From assembly GCF_022808325.1 (NCBI RefSeq), contig NZ_JALGCL010000003.1:124001-188000 (forward strand): a stretch of DNA of 64,000 bases, read 5' to 3'. A model generated the notes under the pieces. That model was not told the origin of the DNA and made no database searches. It saw nothing but the letters and a program-made list of their open reading frames with translations. A program made the position numbers and the translations under genes. Numbering within the stretch: the first letter of the stretch is position 1; each line of letters begins with the position of its first letter. Origin of the DNA: Cognatiluteimonas sedimenti (lineage in GTDB: Bacteria > Pseudomonadota > Gammaproteobacteria > Xanthomonadales > Xanthomonadaceae). This document shows positions 34,409 through 43,580 of this stretch, one piece after another.

Positions 34409-34941
34409 GCGTTCGCGGTCCCCGTCTAGAATTCGCGGTCGGCGCCTTCCTGCTGCTGGCGCTGGCGTCGTTGCTGGTGCTGGCGCTGGCGTCCACCAAC
34501 GGCAAGTTCGGCTTCGGCCATGCCACCTATCCGCTCACCGCGCGCTTCACCAACCTCGGCCAGCTGCGACCCAACGCGCCGGTCAAGATCGGCGGCGTGA
34601 CGATCGGCAATGTGGCCGACATTCAGCTGGACCCGGTCAAATTGGACGCCGTCGTGACCCTGGCCATCGACGATCGCTACCGCGACCTCTCGGCGGACAC
34701 CTCGGCCGGCATCCTCACCGGCGGCCTGCTCGGCGAGAGTTACATCGGCCTGCAGCCCGGTGGCGATGTCGAGACCTTGAAAGCCGGCGACGAGATCGCA
34801 TTCACCACGCCGGCGGTCGACCTGATCCAGATGGTCGGCAAGTACATGTTCGGCGGTGGCAAGCCTGCGGCCGACGCCGGCGGCGAAGCCGCCGACGGTG
34901 CCACTCCCGACAACAACGACAATCCGCCCCCCACGGAATGA
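34405..34941 (+). CDS. mlaD: Mla substrate-binding MCE protein
   Basis: The 178-residue protein has a single N-terminal membrane anchor (VGAFLLLALASLLVLALAS) and one MCE domain (YPLTARFTNLGQLRPNAPVKIGGVTIGNVADI through GGLLGESYIGLQPGG). MlaD forms a periplasmic hexameric ring that passes lipids between MlaE and MlaC. The Asp/Pro-rich tail (PDNNDNPPPTE) is low-complexity. Overlaps with mlaC by ATGA. Confidence 0.94.
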   Translation: MSVRGPRLEFAVGAFLLLALASLLVLALASTNGKFGFGHATYPLTARFTNLGQLRPNAPVKIGGVTIGNVADIQLDPVKLDAVVTLAIDDRYRDLSADTSAGILTGGLLGESYIGLQPGGDVETLKAGDEIAFTTPAVDLIQMVGKYMFGGGKPAADAGGEAADGATPDNNDNPPPTE

Positions 34942-35594
34942 TGCCCATGAAACTGTTCAAGCTCGTGCTCGCCTCGGCCCTGGTCGCCGCCGCCCCCGCC
35001 ACGGTGCTGGCGCAGGCCGCCGCGCCCGCCGCCGCCGCCACCCAGGGTTCGCCCAGCAAGCTGGTGCTCGACAACAGCACCCGCATCCTGTCGACGCTGG
35101 AGCAGCGCCGCGCCGAGTTCACCGCCAACCGCGGCAAGCTCGAGCAGTTCGTGTCCGGCGAATTCGACAGCATGTTCGACCGCGACTACGCCGCGCGCCA
35201 GGTGCTGGGTCGCCACGCCCGCGGCGCTTCCGATGCCGACGTCAAGCTGTTCGCCGACGCGCTCGCCGACAGCCTCATGCGCCGCTACGGCTCCTCGCTG
35301 CTGGACTTCAACACCAAGCTGCGGGTCCGGATCAAGTCCGAGACCACGCTGCCGCGCGGGCTCGGGGTCAAGGTCGCCAGCGAGATGCTGCGCAGCGGCG
35401 GCGAGCCGATCCCGGTCGATTACCTGATGCGCAAGTCCGGCGGCAGCTGGAAGGTGTTCGACGTGATGGTCGAGGGCGTCTCGTTCGTGCAGACATTCCG
35501 CCAGCAGTTCGACAACGAACTGACCCGCAAGTCGATCCGGCAGGTCGCCGCCGAGCTGCGCAGCGGCCAGATGCAGGCCGATGCCGGCCGCTGA
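34938..35594 (+). CDS. mlaC: Periplasmic phospholipid-binding protein MlaC
   Basis: The product is 218 residues from ATG 34938; in-frame ATGs at 34941 and 34947 are alternatives, and the last gives the cleanest signal peptide (MKLFKLVLASALVAAAPATVLA). The mature part has the Tol-Ttg2D/MlaC pattern: ILSTLEQRRAEFTANRGKLEQFV, DRDYAARQVLGRHAR, PVDYLMRKSGGSWKVFDVMVEGVSFVQTFR. It ferries phospholipids between MlaA at the outer membrane and MlaFEDB. The start overlaps mlaD (ATGA), and its end overlaps mlaB by 14 bases. Confidence 0.93.
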   Translation: MMPMKLFKLVLASALVAAAPATVLAQAAAPAAAATQGSPSKLVLDNSTRILSTLEQRRAEFTANRGKLEQFVSGEFDSMFDRDYAARQVLGRHARGASDADVKLFADALADSLMRRYGSSLLDFNTKLRVRIKSETTLPRGLGVKVASEMLRSGGEPIPVDYLMRKSGGSWKVFDVMVEGVSFVQTFRQQFDNELTRKSIRQVAAELRSGQMQADAGR

Positions 35595-35871
35595 GGCCGC
35601 CGCGGTCGAGCGTACCGGCGCGACCTTGCGCTTCGCCGGCGCGCTGCTGCGCGACGACGTCGCCGGGCTGTGGCGACGCGCGCTGCCGCTGGCCGCCGGC
35701 ACGCGCTGCTTCGACCTGGCCGCGGTGGCACGCGTCGACAGCGCCGGCGTGGCGCTGCTGGCAGAGCTCGCCGCGCGCAGCGGCACGGACGTCGCCGTCG
35801 ATGGCACGCCGCCGGGCCTGGCCGAACTGCGCGCTGCCTACCGCCTGGCGCCCGCGCTCGCGTTCGACTGA
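35581..35871 (+). CDS. mlaB: STAS domain subunit of the Mla complex
   Basis: The 96-residue STAS-domain protein (LRFAGALLRDDVAGLWRRAL, FDLAAVARVDSAGVALLAELA) has the conserved Ser of the STAS loop in VDSAGV. MlaB is the cytoplasmic subunit that binds and stabilises MlaF. Start ATG 35581 lies inside the mlaC 3' end, giving a 14-base overlap. This completes an mlaFEDCB set. Confidence 0.9.
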   Translation: MPAAEAAAVERTGATLRFAGALLRDDVAGLWRRALPLAAGTRCFDLAAVARVDSAGVALLAELAARSGTDVAVDGTPPGLAELRAAYRLAPALAFD

Positions 35872-35926
35872 GCGGCACCATCCGGCGATGCCGGCGGCGT
35901 CGCGCAGGGATTAAACTGCGCCCCTC

Positions 35927-37060
35927 ATGCGTGCATTCCCCCTCGTTGTCCTGACCCTGTCGCTGGCCTCGTTGCCGGCGATGGCGCAGGTCGTCCCCGC
36001 GCCGCCGCTGGCGCGGCAAGCCATCGCGGCACCCGACTGCGTCGTGGTCCGCGGCGGCGACGGCCGCGCCGCTACCGCCTGCGTCCCCGCGATGGACGCT
36101 GCCGGCACGCCGCAACCCGCTTCGGCGACGGCGGAGCCCGCGCAGGCTGCGCCGCAAGCGAACGCTCCGGCCGCGGAGGCTGAAGCGCTCGACGCTGCAG
36201 CGCCGCTTGCCGCCGACGCCGCGCCAGCCGTGCCTGTCGACGCCACGGTCGCGCAGCAACCGCCCACCCAGGCCGAGCTCGACTACGCCGCGCTGTACGG
36301 CACTCAGGACTACGATCCGGTCGCCGATCCGAACCTGCCGGCCCCGGCCGAACTGCCGAAAAGCTACGACCCGTGGGAAGGCATGAACCGCAAGGTGCAT
36401 CGCTTCAACAACGCGGTGGACCGGCGCATCGCCACGCCGCTGGCCCATGCCTACGTGGCGGCGGTGCCGCGTCCGATACGCCTGGGCGTGGGCAACTTCT
36501 TCGCCAACCTCGGCCAACCGGTGGCGGCGCTCAATGCGCTGCTGCAGGGCAAGCCGAAGCAGGCGGCGCAGGCGTTGGGCCGCTTCGCGCTCAACGCGAC
36601 GCTGGGCATCGGCGGCATCTTCGACCCGGCCTCCGACGCCAGCCTGCCGTACCGCGACGAGGATTTCGGCCAGACCCTGGGCAAGTGGGGCTGGGAGCAT
36701 TCGCGCTACGTCGAACTGCCGCTGTTCGGCCCGCGCACCCTGCGCGACGTGTTCGGCCTGGTCGGCGACGGCCAGCTGTCGATGATCCGCCAGGTCGAGG
36801 ACGATCCCACCCGCGTATTCCTGCAGGGCCTGCAGCTGGTCGACGTGCGCACGCAGCTGTTCGCGATCGACAGCATGCGCGAAGGCGCGGCCGACGACTA
36901 TGCGCTGGTGCGCGATGCCTGGCTGCAGCGGCGCCGCTACCAGATCTTCGGCGACCGCAAGCAGCAGGACGAGGAGCTGCCCGAATACCTGCGCGAGGAC
37001 ACCGGCAATCCCAGCGTCCCGGCCGATGCGATGCCGATCATGCCGGCCGGCGGCAACTAG
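35927..37060 (+). CDS. mlaA: MlaA (VacJ) outer-membrane phospholipid-removal protein
   Basis: The 377-residue protein has a MlaA domain (about residues 145-345): YDPWEGMNRKVHRFNNAVDR, VPRPIRLGVGNFFANLGQPV, RFALNATLGIGGIFDPA, DFGQTLGKWG and LPLFGPRTLRDVFG. It removes misplaced phospholipid from the outer leaflet of the outer membrane. Two oddities: the signal peptide ends in PAMAQ without a lipobox cysteine (the first Cys is residue 38), whereas E. coli MlaA is a lipoprotein; and an Ala/Pro-rich spacer of about 90 residues separates it from the domain. It may be anchored differently, or use the porin-associated region alone. TAAACT lies nine bases upstream of the ATG. It probably belongs to the mla operon. 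Confidence 0.93.
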   Translation: MRAFPLVVLTLSLASLPAMAQVVPAPPLARQAIAAPDCVVVRGGDGRAATACVPAMDAAGTPQPASATAEPAQAAPQANAPAAEAEALDAAAPLAADAAPAVPVDATVAQQPPTQAELDYAALYGTQDYDPVADPNLPAPAELPKSYDPWEGMNRKVHRFNNAVDRRIATPLAHAYVAAVPRPIRLGVGNFFANLGQPVAALNALLQGKPKQAAQALGRFALNATLGIGGIFDPASDASLPYRDEDFGQTLGKWGWEHSRYVELPLFGPRTLRDVFGLVGDGQLSMIRQVEDDPTRVFLQGLQLVDVRTQLFAIDSMREGAADDYALVRDAWLQRRRYQIFGDRKQQDEELPEYLREDTGNPSVPADAMPIMPAGGN

Positions 37061-37083
37061 GCGCGGCGCGCCATACCCGTTTT

Positions 37084-37160
37084 GCAGGAGCGCCTTGCAG
37101 GCGCGATCTCTTCCCGGGGCGAGGCGGTTGCCAAGGCTCGCGCCTGTAAGGCGCTCCTAC
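37084..37160. repeat. Inverted REP pair (GCAGGAGCGCCTTGCAGGCGCGA type) between convergent mlaA and rmuC
   Basis: Left arm 37084-37106 and right arm 37138-37160 (reverse complement TCGCGCCTGTAAGGCGCTCCTAC) differ at a few positions and can fold into a long stem over a 31-base loop. It is a typical xanthomonad intergenic repeat and fills the gap between the two convergent genes, where it probably serves as a two-way terminator. Confidence 0.85.
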
Positions 37161-37173
37161 CTCCGCATTCGAA

Positions 37174-38529
37174 TCATTCGTCGGCCACGTCGGGGGGCAG
37201 GCCCAGCAGCCCCGCGCCATCGGCGCCCGGCAACGATTCGACATCGCGCAGCGAGCGCTGGATCGCGCGCGTGCGCACCCCGGTCTGCTCGATCTTGTTG
37301 CTGGCCTCGACCAGCTTCTTCTGCACGCCGTCGAGCACGTCGCCGAACTTGCCGAACTCGGTCTTGACCGCGCCCAGCGTGCGCCAGACCTCGCTCGAGC
37401 GCTTCTCGATCGCCAGCGTGCGGAAGCCCATCTGGAAGCTGGTCATCAACGCGAGCAGCGTGGTCGGGCCTGCGACGGCGATGCGGCAGTCGCGCTGCAG
37501 CGTTTCCACCAGCCCCGGTCGTCGCAGCACTTCCGCGTACAGGCCTTCGGTGGGCAGGAACAGGATCGCGAATTCGGTGGTGTGCGGCGCGGCCACGTAC
37601 TTGTCGCAGATGCGCTGCGCCTCCAGCCGGACCTGCCGCTCCAGCGCATCCCCGGCGGTGCGCGCGGCATCGAGGTCGGCGCGTTCCTGCGCGTCGAGCA
37701 GGCGCTCGTAATCCTCCCGCGGGAACTTGGCGTCGATCGGCAGCCAGACCGGCGCATCGCCCCTGGACCCGGGGAAGCGCACCGCGAATTCGACCCGCTC
37801 GCTGCTGCCCGGAATCGTCGCGACATTGGCCGCGTACTGGTCCGGCGCGAACACCTGCTCCAGCAGTCCGGCCAGTTGCACCTCGCCGAAGACGCCGCGC
37901 GACTTGACGTTGGTCAGCACCCGCTTGAGGTCGCCGACCCCGGTCGCCAGCTGCTGCATCTCGCCGAGGCCGCGCTGCACGTGTTCCAGGCGTTCGGACA
38001 CCAGGCGGAACGATTCGCCCAATCGGGTTTCCAGCGTGCTCTGCAATTTTTCATCGACCGTCGCCCGCATCTGCTCGAGCTTGGCTTCGTTGCCCTGCTG
38101 CAGCTCGCGCAATTTCTGTTCCAGCGTCGCCCGCATCTCGCCGATGCGCAGCTCGTTGCGCTGCGTCAGTTCGGCCAGGCGCTGGCCGAGCGCGTCGGCG
38201 AAACGCTGCTGCAGTTCCGCGCCTTCCGCGCGCGCCTTGCGCGCGTCCTCCCCCAGCGCCTCGCGCAGCACGTCGAGGCGCTGGTCGGTGCGGGCGGTGA
38301 AGTCGTTGAGGCGCAGGCCGAAGCCCTCGATCCGCTGCTCCTGCTGCGCCGACAGGCTGTCGAGCTGCTGCCGCAGTTCACCGCGGCCTTCACGTTGCTC
38401 TTCGCGCAGTGCCGTTTCCAGCATGCGCCCGGGCCGGCGCTGCAGCAGCAACGCCAGCAGCACGATCGCGACGACGACGGCAATGCCGACAAAAACAAGC
38501 AGCGGCAGGAGCAGGGCGGATTCGGCCAT
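37174..38529 (-). CDS. rmuC: DNA recombination protein RmuC homologue
   Basis: The 451-residue protein has an N-terminal membrane helix (LLLPLLVFVGIAVVVAIVLLALLL), a long coiled coil (residues 40-190 or so, with repeated EGRGELRQQLD, QRLAELTQR and EQKLRELQQGNEAKLEQM-type heptads) and the RmuC nuclease-like domain (VKSRGVFGEVQLAGLLEQVF, WLPIDAKFPREDYERLLDA, FLPTEGLYAEVLRRPGL, GPTTLLALM). RmuC limits recombination at inverted repeats and is a putative nuclease; its biochemistry is poorly known. Monocistronic. Confidence 0.92.
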   Translation of the reverse strand: MAESALLLPLLVFVGIAVVVAIVLLALLLQRRPGRMLETALREEQREGRGELRQQLDSLSAQQEQRIEGFGLRLNDFTARTDQRLDVLREALGEDARKARAEGAELQQRFADALGQRLAELTQRNELRIGEMRATLEQKLRELQQGNEAKLEQMRATVDEKLQSTLETRLGESFRLVSERLEHVQRGLGEMQQLATGVGDLKRVLTNVKSRGVFGEVQLAGLLEQVFAPDQYAANVATIPGSSERVEFAVRFPGSRGDAPVWLPIDAKFPREDYERLLDAQERADLDAARTAGDALERQVRLEAQRICDKYVAAPHTTEFAILFLPTEGLYAEVLRRPGLVETLQRDCRIAVAGPTTLLALMTSFQMGFRTLAIEKRSSEVWRTLGAVKTEFGKFGDVLDGVQKKLVEASNKIEQTGVRTRAIQRSLRDVESLPGADGAGLLGLPPDVADE

Positions 38530-38615
38530 GGCGCCAGTTTAGTCGCGTCGGTCCCACGTGATGAGACCGGCAGGTCATCATCGGGCGCATACCCCCTGTG
38601 TCGCAGCATCGACCC

Positions 38616-38939
38616 ATGAAGACCGCAAACCCGCGGGCGCAGCCCCTGTTCCGCCGCTACGGCAACCGTGACGGGCATTCCGGGGTCGTGTCCTACGCGC
38701 TTGCCGGCACCGGCATCGTGGTGCGCTTCGCCGATGGCGCGACCTATCTCTACGACCGCGACTGTCCCGGCGCTGCGCACGTGGCGCGGATGAAGGCGTT
38801 GGCGCAGGCCGGGCGCGGGTTGGCGACCTACATCAGCCAGCGCATCGGCCGGCGCTACCGAGCGCGCCTGGATGCCGAGGCGGCGGCCCTGCTGCCGGGC
38901 CGGCTTCACACGACCCGGCAGAACACCGCCTTGAGGTAG
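38616..38939 (+). CDS. Small protein with a KTSC-like fold region, unknown function
   Basis: Of the 107 residues, the central stretch (GVVSYALAGTGIVVRFADGATYLYDRDCPG followed by RGLATYISQRIGRRYRARL) resembles KTSC domains, in which a short Ser/Tyr-containing strand pattern is followed by an Ile-rich helix. The role of such domains is unknown. ATG 38616 is preferred over the upstream GTG 38598. Its 3' end overlaps the convergent rlmI gene by 34 bases. I am not sure of the family. Confidence 0.55.
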   Translation: MKTANPRAQPLFRRYGNRDGHSGVVSYALAGTGIVVRFADGATYLYDRDCPGAAHVARMKALAQAGRGLATYISQRIGRRYRARLDAEAAALLPGRLHTTRQNTALR

Positions 38940-40072
38940 CGCGATTCCGGCACCTGCGCCAGGAACGGATGGTCGGGCCCGGCGCCGGCGACCTTCAGCA
39001 CCTGCACGGTGCGGCCCGAATAGAACGCGGCGCGGCGCAACATGCCGAGGAATTCCTCCTCGCTGACCAGGCCGGTGCAGGAGAACGTCGCCAGCAATCC
39101 GCCGGGCTTGACCACGCCCAGCGCCAGCTTGTTCATGTCCAGGTACTTCTTCAGCGCCGGGATCACCTGCTCGCGGTCGCGCGTCATCTTCGCCGGATCC
39201 AGCACCACCACGTCGAACAGGTCGCCGCGGTTGCCGGCGTCGCGCAGCCACGGGAAGATGTCGGCCTGCACGTACTTGACGCGGACGTCGTTCAACTTCG
39301 CGTTTCCGCGGGCGATCGCGAGCACGTCCTCGTCGATGTCGATGCCGACCACTTCGCTGGCGCCGCGCACCGCCGCGTACACGCCGAAGCCGCCGGTGTT
39401 GCAGCACAGGTCGAGCACGCGCTGGCCCGCGCACAGCTGCGACAGCCACTGCCGGTTGTCGCGCTGGTCGGCGAAGAAGCCGGTCTTGTGCGCGCCGGCC
39501 GGGTCGGCGCGGAAGCGGATGCCGTGTTCGGTGATGATCGCCGGCGCCGCCGGTTCCGAGCCGCGGAAGTCGAACGACTCCTGCTTCTGCACGTGCTCGT
39601 CGGCGAAGGCATGGAAGCGGCAACCCGGGAACTGCTCACGCAGCGCCTCGTAGATCCACTCGCGATGGCGGAACATGCCGGCGCTGAAGAACTCGACCAC
39701 CAGCAGGTCGGCGTAGCGGTCGACCACCAGCCCGCTGAGGCCATCGCCCTCGGAGTGCACCACGCGCCAGGCATCGCCGATGGCGTCGAGCTTGAGCACG
39801 TCGCGGCGCAACGACACCGCCGCCGCGATCTTGCGCGCGAACCAGCCGGCATCGACCGGCACGTCGCGGTCGGTTTCCAGGATCCGCAACGCGATCCGGG
39901 AATGGCCGTTGTAGAAGCCGCGGCCAACCCATTCGCCGTCGACCCCGACGATGTCGACGATGCTGCCGGGTTTGGGCTTGGCGACGGGCTTGTCCACCAG
40001 CTTCTGGAAGATCCAGGGGTGGCTGGAGCGCCAGGCATTCCTGAGCCGGACCGCGGTCGATTCGGTGTTCAT
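38906..40072 (-). CDS. rlmI: 23S rRNA (cytosine-C5) methyltransferase RlmI-like
   Basis: The 388-residue protein has an N-terminal PUA domain (residues 1-80: RLRNAWRSSHPWIFQKLVD, GVDGEWVGRGFYNGHSRIALRIL) and a Rossmann methyltransferase domain with VLDLCCNTGGFGVYAAVRGA (SAM site), VVGIDIDEDVLA, VVVLDPAKMTRD and the catalytic Cys-type loop LLATFSCTGLVSEEEF. Closest to RlmI, which methylates C1962 of 23S rRNA. The gene is divergent from the rhomboid gene. Confidence 0.9.
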   Translation of the reverse strand: MNTESTAVRLRNAWRSSHPWIFQKLVDKPVAKPKPGSIVDIVGVDGEWVGRGFYNGHSRIALRILETDRDVPVDAGWFARKIAAAVSLRRDVLKLDAIGDAWRVVHSEGDGLSGLVVDRYADLLVVEFFSAGMFRHREWIYEALREQFPGCRFHAFADEHVQKQESFDFRGSEPAAPAIITEHGIRFRADPAGAHKTGFFADQRDNRQWLSQLCAGQRVLDLCCNTGGFGVYAAVRGASEVVGIDIDEDVLAIARGNAKLNDVRVKYVQADIFPWLRDAGNRGDLFDVVVLDPAKMTRDREQVIPALKKYLDMNKLALGVVKPGGLLATFSCTGLVSEEEFLGMLRRAAFYSGRTVQVLKVAGAGPDHPFLAQVPESRYLKAVFCRVV

Positions 40073-40184
40073 CGCCGCATTTTACGCGCCTCGCCGCCTC
40101 CGTCCCCGGAGGCGAGCGCGGCAGGCCGGCGCTTGCGCCGCCCGGTGGGCTTGCCTTGCCGCATTCCGCCGCCATCCTCGTGGC

Positions 40185-40976
40185 ATGCACCTGCCCGTCC
40201 ATGATTCAGCGCTCGACCCCCAACGCCAGCGCGAGCACGATCGCCGCCGCCTGTGGCGCGCGTTCAACGCCAGCCTGGCCTTCGTGCTGCTGTTGCTGGT
40301 GGTGTTCAGTGCGCAGCAGGCGTTCGACTGGCGCGCCCTGGCGATCGCGCCGCAAACGCTGGCGGGACTGCCGGGCGTGCTCACCGCGCCGCTGCTGCAC
40401 GGCTCGCCCGGGCACGTCGGCGCCAACGCGGTGTCGCTGCTGCTGCTCGGCACCCTGGCCGGCACGGTCTATCCGCGGGCGACGCTGCGCGCGCTGCCGC
40501 TGCTGTGGCTGGGCTCGGGCCTGGGCGCGTGGCTGCTCGGCGACGCCGGCAGCCACCACCTCGGCGCCAGCGGCCTCGGCCACGGCCTGATGTTCCTGGT
40601 GTTCGCGCTCGGCCTGCTGCGCCGCGACCGCGCGGCGATCGCCGCGGCGATGATCGCCTTCATGCTGTACGGCGGGATGCTGTTGACGGTACTGCCGCGC
40701 GAACCGGGGGTGTCGTGGCAGGCGCACCTGGGGGGCGCGTTCGCCGGGCTGGTCGCCGCGTGGCTGTTCCGGCGCAGCGACCCGCTGCCGCCGCGCAAGC
40801 GCTACAGCTGGGAGCTCGAGGAAGAACAGGCCGCGCGAGCCGCCGCATTGGCCGATGCCGACCGCGGGCAGTTCGAACCCGGCTCGCCGCGGGACGTGCC
40901 GGTGCTGTGGCAGCGGGGCGAGCCCGAACGGGCCGCGGTGCTGCCTTTCCCGGAGCGGCGCCGCGACGAGCCCTGA
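40185..40976 (+). CDS. Rhomboid family intramembrane serine protease
   Basis: The 263-residue protein has six or seven membrane segments and the rhomboid dyad: GASG with Ser129 in HHLGASGLGHGLMFLVF, and His181 in WQAHLGGAFAGL. Histidines near residues 124-125 add to the active-site region. It cleaves substrates within membrane helices; substrates are unknown. The C-terminal 65 residues form a soluble Glu/Arg-rich tail (RYSWELEEEQAARAAALADA) that is not part of the fold. ATG 40185 is chosen; longer upstream frames run into the rlmI shadow. Convergent with the TonB-dependent receptor. Confidence 0.9.
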   Translation: MHLPVHDSALDPQRQREHDRRRLWRAFNASLAFVLLLLVVFSAQQAFDWRALAIAPQTLAGLPGVLTAPLLHGSPGHVGANAVSLLLLGTLAGTVYPRATLRALPLLWLGSGLGAWLLGDAGSHHLGASGLGHGLMFLVFALGLLRRDRAAIAAAMIAFMLYGGMLLTVLPREPGVSWQAHLGGAFAGLVAAWLFRRSDPLPPRKRYSWELEEEQAARAAALADADRGQFEPGSPRDVPVLWQRGEPERAAVLPFPERRRDEP

Positions 40977-40985
40977 AGGACACGA

Positions 40986-41005
40986 CGCCCGGGCATCGCC
41001 GGGCG
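40986..41005. terminator. Stem-loop between convergent rhomboid and receptor genes
   Basis: CGCCCGG and CCGGGCG form a 7-bp stem over a six-base loop, ten bases after the rhomboid stop and 22 before the receptor stop. No U-tract is seen on either side, so it is only terminator-like. Confidence 0.35.
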
Positions 41006-41027
41006 CCGGCCCGCGATCGCACGGCCG

Positions 41028-43391
41028 TCAGAACTTCGCGCTGAACTCCAGGCCCCAGGTGCGTGGCTCGTTGAGCATGCCGGTAAGGTTGTTGAAGTCG
41101 ATGCCCGACACCGCCGTCACCTCGTCGGTGATGTTGCGGCCGAACAGCGCGAGCTCGTAATCGCCATCGGACCAGTTGTAGCCCACGCGCAGGCCGCCCT
41201 CGGTCGTGGGCTGGCTGCGGAACGACACCGAGTCGTAGAGGAAGAAGCTGGCTTCGCTGCGATGGGCCCAGTCGGTGTACGCGAACAGCTCGCCCTCGCC
41301 CAGCGGGATGCCGTAGCGCGCGGTGAAGTTGTAGACGTGCTTGGGCGCCTGCGGCAGCGGGTTGCCGTCGATCAGGAAGTCGTCCGTACGCACGGTGCCG
41401 GTGGCCGGCGGGTTGCGCACCTGGCACAGGTCGAGCGCGCAGCCGATCACGGCCAGGTTCGGGTCGTCGATCTTCGTGTCGTTGTAGCTGGCGCCCAGCG
41501 TCACCAGCAGGTTCGGGGTGAGGTAGGCCTCCAGGTCCAGCTCCGCGCCCTGGCCGTCGACCTTGTCGGCGTTGACCAGGCGCGCAATGTTGGCTTCGCC
41601 GCCGACCGCGGTCAGCTGCTGGTCATCGACCGTGTAGCGGAACAGCGCGAAGCCCAGGCGCACGCGGTTGTCCCACAGCTGCGACTTGATGCCCGCCTCC
41701 CACGACAGCACCGTCTCGGTCTTGCCGACGGTGACCAGCTCGTCGGCCGGCAGCGAGGCGTCGGCGAACATCAGCCGGCCCTGCACGCTCGGCGCGCGGA
41801 AGCCACGGGCGACGCGCGCGTAGACATTGGTGGCGTCGCTGACCTTGTAGATCGCGCTCAGGTCCCAGCTGACGTCGTCGTCGCTGGGGCTGACGGAGAT
41901 CGGCGCGATCGGGCCGGAGCCGAACGGCCCCTGCACGCGCTCGGCGACGAAGTCCTTCTCGTCCTTGGTGTAGCGCAGGCCGCCGCGCAGGCTGAAGCTC
42001 TCGCTGACATCGTAGTCGCCGGAGGCGAACACGGCCCACGCGGTGTTGTCCTGGTGCTGCCTGGCGTAGCCGTTCTGCGGGCCACCGAAGCCGTCGTAGG
42101 AGAAGCTGTCGATGTCGATCTTCTCGTCGAACCAGAACAGGCCCGCCTGCCAGTCGAAGCGGCCCCACTCGTTGGATTCCAGCCGGAATTCCTGGCTCAG
42201 CTGGCGGTGCGACGGCAGGCCGTCGGCCGACTCGGCCGGGAACAGCGCCTCGTTGGGCTGGTCCGGCGGGAAGGTGTAGATCGATCCGCCGTCAATGTCG
42301 CCGCGGCTGTAGTAGTCGGTGACGCTCTCGTAGCCGGTGATCGAGTGCAGCGTGGTCCGGCCCAGGTCCCAGCGCATGCGCAGGCTGGCGCCGACCTGGC
42401 TGAGGTTCTGCTCGTTGGCGGCATCGACGCTGACCTTGTCGCGCTCGATGCCGTCGGCGATGTCGTTGGAGCCCGGGGCGATGGCGCCGGCGCGGAACAC
42501 GCGCGCGGTGCCGTCGAGCTTGCGCATGTGCACGTTGGCCAGCGCCTCGAACGTCTCCGACGGGTTGAACAGGAACTGCAGCCGCGCGGCGGTGTCGCGG
42601 TAGCCCTCGAGGTCGTCGCCGGGGCCGTTGTTGGTGTTGTCGACCCAGTTTTCGCGGCGCTGGTGCAGCAGCGAAAAGCGCGCCGAGACCGTCTGCGACA
42701 GCGCACCGGTCAGCGCGCCCTCGACGTTTGCGGTGCCGTAGCTGCCGTAGGAGATGCGGCCGTAGCCGCCGAATTCCTGCTGCGGCCGCGCCGAGGAGAA
42801 GCGGATCACGCCGGCCGGCGAGTTGCGCCCGAACAGCGTGCCCTGCGGGCCGCGGTACATCTCGACGCTGTCCATGTCGAACATCGGGAACCCCTTCAGG
42901 ATCGGGTTCTCCTGCACCACGTCGTCGTACACCAGCGACACCGGCTGGGAGGCGTTGAGATCGAAGTCGGAGTTGCCCAGGCCGCGCACGTAGAAGCGCG
43001 GGAACGAGCGCCCGTAGGACGATTCGATGTTGAGGCTGGGCAGGCGCCCGGACAGCAGGCGGATGTCGTCGCCGCCGGCGGTCAGCACCTGCAGCTTCTC
43101 GCCGTCGACGGTGGTGATCGCCATCGGCACGTCCTGGATGTCCTCGGCGCGGCGCTCTGCGGTGACCTGCACGGCCCCGAGGGTGACCGGCTCTGCCGTG
43201 GTCCGCTGCGGCTCCACCGGCGGCGTTTCCTGGGCCGGCTGGCCTGCGGCCGGGGGCGCTTCGGGCGGCGTGGCTTCGGCGGACGCGGTTTCGGACTGCG
43301 CGGCCTCGGACTGGGCAAGCGCGGTGCAGGGCAGCAACGCGGCGATGGCAAGCGCCAGCAACCGCGGCGACGGGCGACGAAGCTTGGTCAT
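41028..43391 (-). CDS. TonB-dependent outer-membrane receptor
   Basis: The 787-residue protein has a signal peptide (RPSPRLLALAIAALLPCTALAQ), a Pro/Glu-rich spacer (about residues 27-68), a plug domain (AVQVTAERRAEDIQDVPMAI, FYVRGLGN, VEMYRGPQGTLFGRNSPAG) and a 22-strand barrel ending in a C-terminal Phe (GLEFSAKF), as required for outer-membrane assembly. The sequence resembles receptors for complex organic ligands rather than FecA-type siderophore receptors; the ligand is unknown. No N-terminal STN signalling domain is seen. ATG 43391 gives the signal peptide. The upstream neighbour is a divergent M28 peptidase. TonB/ExbB/ExbD at 56.6-59 kb would energise it. Confidence 0.92.
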   Translation of the reverse strand: MTKLRRPSPRLLALAIAALLPCTALAQSEAAQSETASAEATPPEAPPAAGQPAQETPPVEPQRTTAEPVTLGAVQVTAERRAEDIQDVPMAITTVDGEKLQVLTAGGDDIRLLSGRLPSLNIESSYGRSFPRFYVRGLGNSDFDLNASQPVSLVYDDVVQENPILKGFPMFDMDSVEMYRGPQGTLFGRNSPAGVIRFSSARPQQEFGGYGRISYGSYGTANVEGALTGALSQTVSARFSLLHQRRENWVDNTNNGPGDDLEGYRDTAARLQFLFNPSETFEALANVHMRKLDGTARVFRAGAIAPGSNDIADGIERDKVSVDAANEQNLSQVGASLRMRWDLGRTTLHSITGYESVTDYYSRGDIDGGSIYTFPPDQPNEALFPAESADGLPSHRQLSQEFRLESNEWGRFDWQAGLFWFDEKIDIDSFSYDGFGGPQNGYARQHQDNTAWAVFASGDYDVSESFSLRGGLRYTKDEKDFVAERVQGPFGSGPIAPISVSPSDDDVSWDLSAIYKVSDATNVYARVARGFRAPSVQGRLMFADASLPADELVTVGKTETVLSWEAGIKSQLWDNRVRLGFALFRYTVDDQQLTAVGGEANIARLVNADKVDGQGAELDLEAYLTPNLLVTLGASYNDTKIDDPNLAVIGCALDLCQVRNPPATGTVRTDDFLIDGNPLPQAPKHVYNFTARYGIPLGEGELFAYTDWAHRSEASFFLYDSVSFRSQPTTEGGLRVGYNWSDGDYELALFGRNITDEVTAVSGIDFNNLTGMLNEPRTWGLEFSAKF

Positions 43392-43580
43392 GGTGTTCCC
43401 CGGACGTGGGCGCGGCGCGCCACCGCCGGCGATGTTGCAACACTGTGACCGGCGCGGCAATGCGGGGGTGGCGGAGCTTCCGCGGCCGCTCCAGGCCTGT
43501 TCGGGCGGCGGCGGGGCGCCGCTTGCGGCCGCCGGTGCGACGCCGTGCTAGCGTCGCCGCCTCGACCCGGAATGCAGCGT

